Assembly: GCF_026914265.1 (NCBI RefSeq)
Contig: NC_069135.1
Location: forward strand, 38,368,946-38,432,945
Length of the DNA: 64,000 nt
Direction of reading: 5' to 3'
Origin: Mya arenaria
Taxonomy: Eukaryota; Mollusca; Bivalvia; Myida; Myidae
Shown piece by piece: positions 35,891-47,579 of this stretch. Position 1 is the stretch's first letter, and each line of letters starts with the position of its first letter. The notes below the pieces were generated by a model. It worked only from the letters and a program-made list of their open reading frames with translations. It ran no database searches and was not told where the DNA came from. A program made the position numbers and the translations under genes.

Positions 35891-37020
35891 TGTCAGAACT
35901 GAAACATAACATCCTTTCCTTGAATCTCCCATTTATCTCCCCTGTTTTGATTTGTCTTAATAACTTTCGAGTCTCTTACAAAACATTGGTCATTAAGAAT
36001 ATAACATCGATCGAGAAGATGACGTGAAAGCAGTGCATTCACTCGGGATAGCTGATAAGATGTTGACTCGTTATCGCTCATGACCTTATATGCATTGATT
36101 AAGGTAGCATATGTGTGTATGTGCTAGATTTTGCCCTTTTTTCGAAAGTGAAAGTAGGTCACTTTTTATAAGCCGTAACATTGGAAAAGACAGACTATTC
36201 AACCCGGAAGCAAATCACAAACTTTTATTTAGTTTTGTGTTATATATTTTAAACTGTTATATTTTTTAATTAATTAAACTAATTTCACTTGTTTCGGCAC
36301 CAGATTGCAAATATACGGGTCCTTTATTAGAATCAGCATTCGGACATGGCAGTTCAATAAAGGTACCCCTGATATAATTTAGTTTTTAGAATAGGGCAAA
36401 AACAAGGGTTCAGACACTCTGATTTATCTGTCCAATTGTTAAAAAAAGCGCTAAAGTCCCATTATGTTTAAGTGATGTAAATTTATACTTTTGTCATTAT
36501 ATCCAGAATAACAAAAAAGCATTTATTGCATTTACAAAATGCAGTTAAACCGAAAGTATAATCTGAATTTAGCACACAACGTCATTATGAAATATGTTTA
36601 TCAAATGACTGTCTTAATGCCAAAAATTCTATAATTCTATGTTGCTTTATATACTAATGATTTCCATTTTTAACTATGGTGCTATTGTTTTGAATATTTT
36701 TTGAGCAAAATAATAATACTTAAACTGTTACTTTCAATAAAATATTTTACTTGAAAGCTTAATTAAATTAAACTTAAGCAAGGTAAAATGAGGATAAATT
36801 TGACACATTATATCTGGGTTTTTCACTAAACAACATTGATAATTTTTCAATCGACAAGTCTTTAATCGAATTTTATTTTGAAACAGGTGTTTAATTTTCT
36901 TAATGTGAAATTTTATTTGAAAATGTTCAGTATTCTTTAGTTATTTCTCTTGTCTAATCCGGCAACTGCTCAGGTACTGTTTGCAAAGCGCTATGCTCCG
37001 CCCACTTAAATAACTCATAA
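35891..37020. other. No supported gene
   Basis: A 62-codon minus-strand frame (36081-35893) starts at an ATG but its best donor, TTTT|GTAAGA, is in the wrong phase for the GST exon. The rest is AT-rich. Confidence 0.4.
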
Positions 37021-37027
37021 GCATTTA

Positions 37028-37036
37028 CTGAGTCAG
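37028..37036. promoter_or_regulatory. AP-1/MARE-like palindrome CTGAGTCAG
   Basis: Perfect palindromic AP-1 core, 110 bp from the ARE-like motif at 37145 and near a CTCCGCCCA GC-box-like sequence at about 36996. A promoter here is only inferred. Confidence 0.3.
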
Positions 37037-37144
37037 TGGTCGAGTAAAGTATTTCGTTAGTATTTCCCATACATTTCATTTTATTAATACACATGTTACT
37101 ACATATAGTAATTTATTTATACAGGGATTCCGCAGTTATTTGCA

Positions 37145-37153
37145 TGACTCAGC
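37145..37153 (+). promoter_or_regulatory. Antioxidant-response-element-like motif TGACTCAGC
   Basis: Exact match to the TGACnnnGC consensus, and identical to the core of the classic NQO1 ARE. GST genes are well-known targets of CNC/Nrf2 factors. It lies about 3.5 kb upstream of the first recognised GST exon. A 9-bp motif arises by chance easily. Confidence 0.35.
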
Positions 37154-37742
37154 GATCAATAGTTTTGTGGTCCGGGCTGATTATCGATAACCTTTTTGCT
37201 GCCCGTAGAACGTTCGCACGTGAATTCAGTTTTAGTCTTGAAATCAAATTTGGCGACTGTATTGGTTTTAACTTAAAGTCACAATTAATTGATCTGCCTG
37301 AACATATTCATGAATAAAATCATAAAGGGAGACAAACATGAACGCAGCAAAACAAAGGAAGCGGTAAAATTGAATTTAGAATCTACTTGAAAACAACAAA
37401 TATACATACATGTTTGAATTAATAATACGAGGAACAAACAATCTTTCTACATGCTACATGTTCATTTTTATTTAATTGATTTTGACATTCATGACATGAA
37501 ATCGGATATACGTGTTGTGGCATTTTCAAGGTGATCAATTGAAATTAGAATGGGAACATAAACACGTTGTTTGTCTTTTCGGCCCACTTTCAACAACTTC
37601 ATTTAATTTGAGAGTGAGTTTACTCATCGTAGTCAAGTCAGAACGAAATAGGGATGCACAACTGGATTGCAGGTAAACTTTCAAAAGAAGACTTAAAACT
37701 TACAAAACAAGACAAATAAATGTATTAAAGAGGTTAATACAC

Positions 37743-37831
37743 GGCGTAGCCAGGCCGTTGTGTAATAATTGGCCCTCGTGCTCATAATGGCCCGAGACTC
37801 GGGCCAATTATCACTCAACAGCCCGGCTAAC
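37743..37831. repeat. Hairpin-forming inverted repeat (about 31-bp stem)
   Basis: TAGCCAGGCCGTTGTGTAAT...TTGGCCC pairs with GGGCCAATTATCACTCAACA...GGCTA across a short loop, with few mismatches. Smaller inverted repeats follow nearby (GCCAGATGG/CCATCTGGC, about 37930-38015; CTCGTGC...CTCGTGTCGG, 38190-38260), so this may be a worn fold-back element about 0.5 kb long. Confidence 0.6.
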
Positions 37832-38831
37832 TTCTAAATACAGCATCGTGTGGACATAATAATGCACATGTCATTTACAATACCTAAACAGAAATAACAA
37901 GTGTTGCGTATTGCACATGACACATCTGGGTGCCAGATGGAATTTTCAGCATGGCTAAATTCACCTTAAATACCTAACCGGTGTGTTATAAATTCCCATC
38001 TGGCCATGCCAGATGAGTCACGTGCATCAACGTTTGAACTCAAATTACTTCGCTTCATGGTAAAAAACGTCGCATACGTTTTATTTTTGTGAAATGAACA
38101 AAAAAACTTTTCCTACGACAATGTTCAAGAAGTTGGTAATTTTCGATATGCAAAAACAATTTCAATCATGTTTCCGTGGTTAGGATAAAACACCGACCCT
38201 CGTGCTTGCGCGACAAGTCTCGTTACCGACTTACGCGTGTGTCCTCGTGTCGGCTTTTTATAACCGGATATATATTATCAAGCTATACAGCCAAAGAGCA
38301 CACACAACTTATTCACATTTTTAATAAGCGACTATGATCTTGAAAAGTTGAGCGGGAAAATACGTGAAGCATAGTGTTTTCCTCTAGTGAGAGATCTAAA
38401 CCTTTCTATTCTTTGAAATCCGCCATATTGTCCTCTTAATAGTATTCCGAACAATTATTGGTTGATAGAAACATTTCTCTTAATCGGTTTCAACCCAAAT
38501 CTATGTGATGATTTGATTAAAGCATCTACTTGAAGTTTTCTTCAATAAACAAAAAATATGATTGAAATGAAGTTGCTGCAAGATGATGACATACAACTGA
38601 AACAAAACGATGAATTTCAATATAATTTAATCAGTAGCATAGATAAATGCTTTCTATTATAACCATCAAGAATTAACTAAATTGTTCAACATAATTGTTC
38701 TTTCAGCAATATCATAAACAAAAGCATAAACATGATTTATACACGTAATACGCAATACACGTGGATTGTCGGTATTTTATTTTCTTTCTGGTTTGTGAAG
38801 TATGCATACGCACATACTGCAGTTTCTCAGT

Positions 38832-39662
38832 TCACTTAGAACTCTGTCCCTCATATATAACACGCCCCTCGAATTCTTCATAAATATTTAGCAATTTCCT
38901 TATCAGCGCAGCTTGTTGAGCGTGTGTTTTCGGATCCGGCAACCAGTTTTCTGCCGATCCAGCAATGCCAAATATACTTCTTTTAGGATCGAAGTATGAC
39001 GGCATAAAATATTTTTGAATCCTTTTCTCCAAGTGGTCGATTATTCTATACGCCCATTGCATCGATATCTTTCTAGAATCATCTTGTGTAAGAAACTCCT
39101 CGTCAATTTCTTGTTTATTTTCAAGCTGATCGACCTCCAATTCAAACAGGAAGGCGGTCTTCAGCTGATAGCTTGTGATGAAACTTGGCACTCGTTTCAT
39201 ATCATCATGATCAACACACGTTGGGCAATACCTGGACGCTTGGAGAGATTTCAGGATCATGTAGCCCTTTCTTACACAGTTGGAAACACGTTTCAGAATG
39301 GACTGTTCTAGTAACGCAAACGATTATCTATAATACAACGTAAAGTCCTTGACGAAAACTCGGGATGGTGTTTTGAAAACAACAGAACAGGTATCCCCTT
39401 ATTCTTGCAGAAGAACTCGGTCATTTTCCTGGAAACCTTCGGGTTTCCAGTCTCCTAGATCTATCGTCGTAACAATATCTACATATATTAACAAACACTT
39501 CGCGTGCCTTCCTTGATATACAAACAAAACGCTGCTGATGGAGTACGACAGTTCGTTTAAATGTTCTATACAAATCAGGGGTTCAAATATTTCGGCATTG
39601 TCAGACAATAACGCTCTGGCCCCGTCAAAACAGTGGATATGGTCAATAGTTATGGTTTCTGA
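38832..39662 (-). pseudogene. Mab-21-domain (cGAS-like/Mab-21-like) gene remnant
   Basis: A single intronless frame carries recognisable Mab-21 features: VDIVTTIDLGDWKPEG (end of the nucleotidyltransferase-like core), then LEQSILKRVSNCVRKGYMIL, SFITSYQLKTAFLFELE (hallmark SYxLKTxxxxE), a helical segment and FMPSYFDPKRSIFG, ending ...VIYEGQSSK and TAG-type termination at 38832. In-frame stops lie at 39399-39401 and 39324-39326, and the N-terminal part upstream of 39662 dissolves into several stops. Family members are nucleotidyltransferase-fold proteins, in invertebrates often cGAS-like RNA/DNA sensors; this copy cannot encode one. Family call good, extent of the N-terminal part uncertain. Confidence 0.7.
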
Positions 39663-39669
39663 TCAACAT

Positions 39670-41635
39670 CATTACTATATTACGCATGGAATGCCCATCG
39701 GCAATTTAACTGTGATGCGGTCATAGTATATGTAAGGTGTGAAGTCATATGGCGGTCTATCGTGCTTCTCCGTTTTTTTTTATTTGAGGATGGTTACATG
39801 TTAGAACAGTTTTTTCATGCATAATCTAAAATTATATTTATATATAAATGAGAAGCCCTGCAGCACTATGTGTTGTCCACCACGCTCGAGCAGATTAGGT
39901 ATCTCCTGAGTAGTGTCAAGAGCATCGCTTAATGTTTTTGACTGTCACACAGCGTCACCAAAAATAGGTTTAACATGTGCATATAACAATATGCGTACAT
40001 ATCTCTAGGTTCTCTGTCCCTTATAGGTGTAGCAACGCATTTCTTCATCCTTTCATTCATTGATCGAACGTTCGTTCATTCAGAGTCGCCGGATCAGATT
40101 GTCATTGGAGCGGCAGAGGGAAGTTAAGGAAAGTTTTGGGGTTACCAATGCTAAATAGCGCTTTCTAGTTATTTTTTTTTCAAATACAGGCAGTATGTTA
40201 TTATGTTACACATTATTTTGCCTTTAAGCATCGTATTTGGTAAGAGTTCATATTTGTACGACTTGACACAAACGTTCCTAAGCAATATGTTAGTTTGAAA
40301 ACATGTATATTCTTACCGAATGTAGGGTTTTACCTGTTACCTTGACACCTTACAAATATAATTATTTCGTCTATTGATTGCCTAGTTTTCATGATCCTTA
40401 AATTCAGACATTACAATATCAAAACATATAAATCCATAAAACACAATCCTTACAATTATACCTTATACCTTATAAAACTAGAATTCCAAGATTGAGATTC
40501 AAAAAAGTAGTCAAAAGATATTGTGCGTAAACTGAAGTGTGACCCCGAAGATGAAGGACAAAGGGATCACCATAAAACATTTGGGAAAATTTTGCCTTAT
40601 TAAAGTATATATAGTGGTTCAGTGGCTTATCATGCAAAATGATCAATCACCTGATCTCCCGGTATATGGGCGGGCAGTAAACAACTATTTTATTCAACAT
40701 AATTATCAATACAAAGTAAATTGTACATAGAAATGGCATTGCTAAACCTGGGTTGATGTGGAAACCACTTCAAATCTAAAAAAAATGTGATTATGTCAGT
40801 TTTATGAAACAATTCATATCATACGAGTATAATCCCAATTAAGTTAACATGTTCTTGTTCCAAGATTTTTATTCAGAGCAAAAGGCTGATTTGCCATGAT
40901 AATTAAATGAACATATTAACATGTTTAAAAAAATCATTACACTGTGGCAGCTATAGTTAGTTTTAAAATGAAAAATGTTGGTGATGTAAACCATTATAAA
41001 TAAAACTTAAACATAATTCAGTGAATTGAATGTGGAACAAGTCAGGAGAGCTCATGTGTTCATGACATATGTTGACCTACTGGCCCCAAAATACTTAAGG
41101 GTCATCTAGTTTGAAGGCTCTGCACCAAACAAGTTATCAGAAACAAAAGTTTGACGCCGACAGTTCCGATGGCGACAATGCGTACAAAGCAATCACTATA
41201 CCTGTCATATTTTTAGTTGACACAAAATGGGATGGTTTACATCAGAGTACACACCTGCTGTAAAAAAAAAAAATGAGCAACAACTGAAAATATGTTTGTA
41301 ACACTACTGTCTTAGATGGTTTAATATGGATCTGGTGCAAGAAAACAAGAGGATAATTGTTTGTTTCAGAGTAAGATTTCGAAGAATTTCACAGAGTGAG
41401 CACGAAATATTTCACGGATGGCGTAGCAACGTGTGGCATCTTTACTTTTTGACATCAGAATGGACCACATAGCTTGTTGGCTAATCAATTTGCATTTGCA
41501 TAGATCATTTGTTTAAATGTTATATTTGTTGTTTATCCTACATTGCTATATGCTAGTTTTCAATGCTTATCTTATACCGTATAAAAATGAACAACCTGAA
41601 TTTTCGAATTGGACCAATACCATGATGTTACTTTG
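39670..41635. other. No gene recognised
   Basis: About 2 kb of AT-rich DNA between the Mab-21 remnant and the right arm. Some of it (41.04-41.20 kb) reads like a dispersed repeat, but I cannot delimit it. Confidence 0.45.
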
Positions 41636-41639
41636 TACA

Positions 41640-42800
41640 CTGAGATAACATGATACACATGAGAGGACTTAGTGTTCAGGAGGTTACCTGATGTACATGA
41701 GGTCACATGGTACACATGTGGTCACTTTGATTCCCTTGATGTTACTTGGTACACATGAGGTCACTTTGATTCCCTTGATGTTACTTGGTACATAAGAGGT
41801 TACTGCGCATATGTGTGAATGACGCTTCTTGGTGTACATGAGGTTTCTGGGTGTACATGAGGTTACTTAGTGTACATAAGATTACTTGGTACAGTTAATA
41901 AAGTTAGTTGGTGTATATGAGGTCATTAGGTTCACATGAGGTAACATAGTACAAATGTGGTTGATTGGTACACATGAGGTTACTTGGTACAGATGAGGAT
42001 ACTGCACATGCATGTGTATATGAGGTAACTTTTAGTACGTGATGTTTCGTGTCCATGTGGTATCTTTGTGTATAAGGAACACTTAGTACACATAAGGTTA
42101 GATATTGTATATGAGATTCCTTGTAGTACATGATGTAACTTGTAGGACATGAGGTTACTAGGTTAACATAAAGTTACTTGGTGTTTATGATTTACAGGGT
42201 GAACATGAGGTTACTTGTTTATGTGGTTATTTGGTGAATATGAGGTTACTTTGTATACACAAGGTTACTTGGTGTGCATGACGTTACTTGGTGTACATAA
42301 AGTTACTGTGTGTTTTAAAGGTTACTTGATGTTATTGATGTCACCTGGTTTAAATGAGGTAACTTGGTACACAGTCATAAGGGTATTGCTATACGTGCGG
42401 TTACCAGAGTTTACTGAGTGTGCATGAGGTAAATTGCTACACATGAGGCTACTTGGTATAAATGAAGTTACTTGGTGTACATGAGGTAACTGGCTGTACA
42501 TGAGGTTACATACTATACAAGAGGTTACTTACTGTACACGAGGTTACTTGGTCTACGTAATGTTACTTGGTACACATGGGTCTACTGGGTGTACATGAGG
42601 CTACTGGGTGTACACGAAGTTACTTGGCGTACTTGAGGTTACTGGGTGTACATGAGGTAACTTGGTGTTGATGAGTTTACTTGGTGTACATGAGGTAGCT
42701 TGGTGTACATGAGGCTACTTGGTGTACATGAGGTTACTTGGTGTACATGTTACTTTGTATACATTAACTTACTTGGTAAGCATGAGGTAAATTAGTACGC
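41640..42800. repeat. 19-bp minisatellite, right-arm copy, diverged
   Basis: Reverse complement of the left-arm unit (TTACTTGGTGTACATGAGG). About 60 copies, many degenerate, against about 120 more regular ones in the left arm. Confidence 0.93.
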
Positions 42801-43144
42801 TTATGTTGTTAAAGATTAGTACACACGTGGAACTAATCCGAAATACTTATGTTTGGGGTCGTGAAACCACTACAACTGAGTGTTATTTGTCGTGCAAATC
42901 GGCCAATTCACAATATAATTTATGAAACAAAAATATTGAGTGTTGTGTGACCCTAACTTCTCGGTGTCATTTTGAACATCCGGCCATTTTCTATCGAAAA
43001 CAACCTCGGATGTTTATGGACGGTTTACATTGTTTAGAAATATTTTGTATTTAACAACATTTTAATATGCTGCAAGTAGATCGCGTAGTAATTTTAATTG
43101 AGCAGAAAACCTAAATGACTTAACTCTTGGAATCCAAGTTATTA

Positions 43145-43421
43145 ATGCCACTAGCGGATCCAAGACCCCCCCCCCCTTCGGCCCTTTAAATCGTCCAAAT
43201 TTACTATTTATTTCGATATAGGAGAACAAAATAATGTAATACGCTCAAAAGCACCATTCCGGGCGAGAATTTGTTAAAATGTTAGCAGCGTACCCTCAAA
43301 CACCCCTCCCAACACTTAAAATCAAATAAATTTCGGTTCTGAGGGAGGGTGCAAAGTCAAAAGGTTATGCCCCTAAGTTACGCACGCTCAGACATCGAAT
43401 ATTGGAACCGCCCCTGAATGT
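43145..43421. mobile_element. MITE family A, right-arm copy
   Basis: Ends CACTAGCGGATCCAAG and TTGGAACCGCCCCTG are inverted relative to each other; inside are a C homopolymer and AATCGTCCAAATTT. It matches 19640-19905 in reverse. Confidence 0.7.
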
Positions 43422-43479
43422 CATAATACACTTTACGCCCGACAATCAATTTGAACTTACAAAATGGATATTAAAACAC

Positions 43480-44390
43480 TACACTTGATACCATTATTTA
43501 AAACTTCACAAACTGTTCTACGGATAGACCGGCATACACCCAAGGTTGATTTCGATGGAAAATGGCCGAGGAATTCCGAATGGCTTTGGATGAGCAATCG
43601 TGACATTTCGGCAGTCTTCGGCAAGCTCGGGATATACGTATTTCGTTGCGCATTCAGAGTGTAGAAACGCCTACTAAACCCGTTGTTAACTTCTATTGAA
43701 ATAGATTTGGAAAAAAAATATTGTTAATCAAGCACGGTTGTAACAAAGCTCAACATTTGGATATTGTGTAATATGTCAGTGTGATTTTGATAGTAATTTG
43801 TGGTTTCTTCGTATCAGTACAAAACAATTTACTTCCTTGTAACAAAATAAACAGACGTGGCTGAATGAACATATATTTGATTTAGTTCGTGAATTTTTTG
43901 AAACTCAAGAGAGAAAATGCAAAATATTTTTGGATCATCACTTTCTTCCCATACATGGTGTTGAGGTTCGAGAAGAACTAGAACTCAGTGCTATTGTTCG
44001 TTGAAATGGGTCAATTCGCTATAAAATATACAGGAAAAGTACTTCCTACAACTATTCGACAATCTCCGGTAAGCTCGGAATAGACAATCGTTACAACTCG
44101 GCAGTCTTCGGCAAACCTCGTTGGAAGGCCCACTGGACAGTCGATAATCGAAGAGTTTACACAGGAATAAAATACGGCATGTTTAAAATCATTTTTGTAT
44201 TTAAAAAATGATTGTAAATTTAGTACGGTTGAGACTACGCTTATCATTTTGATATCGTGTTATATATCAGTGTGGATTTGATCGAAATATTGGTTTTCTT
44301 CGTATCAGCTCAGTGCAAAATAATTAACTTCCTAGTTACAAAATAAACAGAAACTGACTGTGTGAACTAGTTTGTGAGTCATTTTTAATC
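43480..44390. repeat. Tandemly doubled upstream region of the intact TRIM-like gene
   Basis: Two copies of the same upstream block (CGGCAGTCTTCGGCAA at about 43608 and 44100; ACTTCCTTGTAACAAAATAA at about 43830 and a variant at about 44330), mirroring 18690-19600. The copy next to the ATG presumably holds the promoter. It contains ACAGAAACTGACTG, which resembles half an interferon-response element; no weight is placed on it. Confidence 0.72.
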
Positions 44391-44402
44391 TCAAAAGCGA
44401 AA

Positions 44403-44784
44403 ATGGCTTCTAAGTTTGAATCATCCATTCAGAGGGGCTGTGACTTCATCCATGATTTTTCCTGCTCTCCGTGTGAAGAGAACGGATTTAACACAGAAGC
44501 TGACCATTATTGTACTCAATGCACGAAATATTACTGCCAAAATTGTGTTCTGAAACATGACGTATTATATCAGAAGCACGCAGTTCTCGGCCGGAAGGAC
44601 GTGAAGAAATGGGAGGCAGCCCCAGGGGCGGTGGACGCCCTGGAGAGATGCGGGATGCATCCCGGGGAGGCACTGAAGTTGGTATGTGCCGACCATGACC
44701 AGCTGTGCTGCCATGTGTGTGTCGCCGTGGACCACAGGTATGTAAGAAATATGACAATTTAAAAGTGCATTAAATGGGTATATG

Positions 44785-44848
<64 letters not shown>

Positions 44849-47003
44849 TATGCATTATAAGGTTAAACTCATTTGACTTTTAAACAAAACAAAGCTAACG
44901 ATTTGTGAAAATTAAAGAAATATCAGCCTTTATATATAATATATTTTATTTAATAGCTACTTGGTCACAAATTCCCAAGATAAAAAAGTACAAAATATAG
45001 TTTATATTTTTTTAATCCGTATACACATCATATGCCTTTTTTGCTAAGATCGTTTAAATATTTATTTTTTTCGCGCCAACCTATATTATGCGCAATTGCT
45101 GTTTTGTGTGTGTCGCCGTGGACCACAGGTTAGAAGGAAGAAAACGTCAATATAATGGCGCACGACATAGGTTGAGGCAAAAATAGTTTATTGTTTTTAT
45201 TTATTATTATTTTTAACTTATTCTTCTGTTCATGATTAAAACAAAAAAGGCTTATTTTTGAGTACATTTTACAAAAATATAAGTCTTTGAACATGCAAAT
45301 GGTGATTTCAATTAATAGCTACGTGGCCACAAATTCCCCAGTTTATAAAGAAAAACCCACTGAATCTGTACACAAATATTTCTTTTCGGTTTTGATCAAT
45401 CACATCAAATCAATTAAGCATTATAATGCATTAAAAATTAAAAGAAAATCATTTTTGCATCAACCTATATGGTGCGCCTTTAAGACACAAAACGGTAACT
45501 AATCTATATGTTATTACGACAAATTTTTAATCATATTCTTCAACATTTTCCCACATAACAAGGTCATTTTCAGTTTATGCATATCTGATTACAAATGTTT
45601 CAAAACTTCTATGTTTCAGACAATGTTCCAAAATCCATCCCATTCCAGATGTAGCAAAAGGTATTCAGAGAAATATTGAGTTTCAACAAATTCCAAAGAA
45701 GATAGCTGAACTTGAAAAGCAATTCGAGCTGATGAAAGAAGCAAGAATGAAGAATACGACATCTCTAAAAAAGACGCGGGCAGCCATTTCTGATGAATTA
45801 AAAACCATACGTAAAAAGATCAACGACATCATTGACAAGATTGAGAGGGCAACTTTACAGGACGTGGACGGAATAATAGCTAAACTTGAAAAAAATATTA
45901 AGAAAGATATCGAAACTTGTGATAAAATGACTATCGAACTGCAAGACATGATTGCCGCTGTTCAAACAAAATCAAAATCAAGCGAGTCAAAATCATATAT
46001 TGCGTACAGAAAGAGCCAGGATATGATTTCACGGGCAAACGATCATCTTCGTGGCATATCAGCCATTGAGTGTTACAATGTAACATTTCAAGCCAATAAC
46101 CTTATAGAAGAACTTTTATCTGCAGTAAAGACGTTTGGAGCGATTGAAGAACAAACTGTAATGACCAAACAGCGAAAAGATCCCCTTTCCGATCCAAACC
46201 ACGTCTTCAGTGTTGCAGAGTACAAGGAGTATAACGTGAAGATGAGTGATGACAAATATCCATGTTATATCTATGGCGTATGTGAGATGCCTAGTGGAGA
46301 GTTTGTAATAGCAGACATGAATAATCGTAAAGTGAAACTCCTGGACAAGGAGTACAGGGTGATCGACCACTGTGATGTCCGGGGGAATCCATATGACGTG
46401 TGCCACATTGACGGAAATGAAGTGGCCGTTTGTGTTGACAGTGGTTATGCTGATAGACGAGGACTTTATTTCATTAATGCTACGAAAGGGAAATTAGTAT
46501 ATACGAGCAAGTTAAGCTTCACCCATGAATGTTTTGCCGCAGCTCATCATGGTGGCCAACTTTACATATCCTCCGGTAACGCCCTGTACGTCTACACGAT
46601 GTCGGGACAGAAGGTGAAGATGCTGTACGAGGACAAGTTTGGGGGTATGACGGTGCGGAAATGTGGTATCAGTAACGACGGGAAGACAATCTACATTACA
46701 AACTCCGGTAAACATAAACTGATCACCCTGGACAACAAGGGTAACAAGCTGGACTTACTCACTGACCCTGACATGAAACATCCTACCGGAGTACACGTGA
46801 CACTTGCTGGACACGTGTTCGTCTGCTGCGAAGGCTCCAGCACAGTGCTGCAGGTTGACAAAGACGGCAAGAAGACGTTGGCCACCCTGGCAAGGAAAGA
46901 AGACGGACTGAACTTACCCCAGGAATTATTTTTCAGCAGCCGCACTTCCTCTCTGATTGTTGGTGGATGGAACGGCACACTTCTTGTTATCAAGTTAATT
47001 TAA
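44403..47003 (+). CDS. TRIM-like protein: two B-boxes, coiled coil, NHL-like beta-propeller (intact)
   Basis: Exons 44403-44737 and 45620-47003 join in phase 2 (AG|A, Arg) to give 572 aa. Residues 1-112 hold two B-box zinc fingers (CSPCEENGFN, YCTQC, YCQNC; then CGMHPGEALKLVC, CCHVCVAVDH) with no RING. About 125-320 is helical coiled coil (IAELEKQFELMKEARMKN, IIAKLEKNIKKDIETCDKM). About 330-572 is an NHL-like propeller with blade signatures such as GVCEMPSGEFVIADMNN, YDVCHIDGNEVAVCV, GISNDGKTIYITNS, GVHVTLAGHVFVCC, ending LIVGGWNGTLLVIKLI. Donor CAG|GTATGT, acceptor TGTTTCAG, intron 882 nt. The protein is probably cytoplasmic. Bivalve relatives are annotated as TRIM2/3/45/56-like. Without a RING it is unlikely to be a ubiquitin ligase by itself; ligand or RNA binding by the propeller is inference. 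It is the only unbroken copy of three in the window. Confidence 0.92.
44738..45619. other. TRIM-like intron with internal duplication
   Basis: Contains (ATT)n at 44788-44850 and two copies of a block ending in AATAGCTACnTGGnCACAAA (about 44957 and 45316). Between them, at about 45108-45138, is a second copy of the exon 1 end with its donor (GTCGCCGTGGACCACAGGT). So an ancestral tandem duplication of about 370 bp began inside exon 1. The single ancestor of the 59-bp satellite unit lies at about 45465-45525. Confidence 0.8.
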
Positions 47004-47265
47004 AACTAAAAACGTTCAATGTTTGATTTGGTACTATCGAACAGGAATCTTCCCTATTGTTGTTGCAAAGTATATTGTAGTATTGTCATACATGTATATA
47101 ATTGTTTTGTTTAGACCGCATGCTATAAGTAATATGATATGAATCCAAAAGCGTTTTGAGAATACTTATATTTTATCATATTTTGGACAATTTATATCCC
47201 ACAAACTACAAACGAAATATTATATATATATGTTCTGTTTGATGAATGTAGACTGTTCAATTTTC

Positions 47266-47267
<2 letters not shown>

Positions 47268-47322
<55 letters not shown>
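47268..47322. repeat. (TA)n microsatellite in TRIM-like 3' flank
   Basis: About 27 TA units; the corresponding left-arm position (about 15845) has only a few, so the tract expanded after the duplication. Confidence 0.9.
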
Positions 47323-47325
<3 letters not shown>

Positions 47326-47396
47326 CACCGTCATATTGACTCTTTCAATTTAAATATAATGATGATTTACTTGCATAATATACACAGGTGAATTGC

Positions 47397-47402
47397 AATA
47401 AA
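47397..47402 (+). promoter_or_regulatory. Probable poly(A) signal AATAAA of the intact TRIM-like gene
   Basis: First clear AATAAA after the stop codon, about 395 nt downstream, conserved in the left arm. Confidence 0.45.
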
Positions 47403-47579
47403 AAATAATAAAACAATCTCTTTATTCAATGTCGGAGATATGGTTCACGTGAACGATCAGAAAATCATCTTTTGAAAAATGCATACTAGATTTTAAACGT
47501 ATACTGAAATTAATGTTGATGGACATATTCTCAAGAACACAAACCAAAAGCAAAACATACATATCACGTGTAACATCTC

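Noticed and set aside
35893-36081. Minus-strand frame starting MSDNESTSYQLS as the missing first GST exon
   Set aside because: Its good donor (TTTT|GTAAGA) is phase 0 while the next exon needs phase 1, and the frame ends at a TGA before the next AG|GT.
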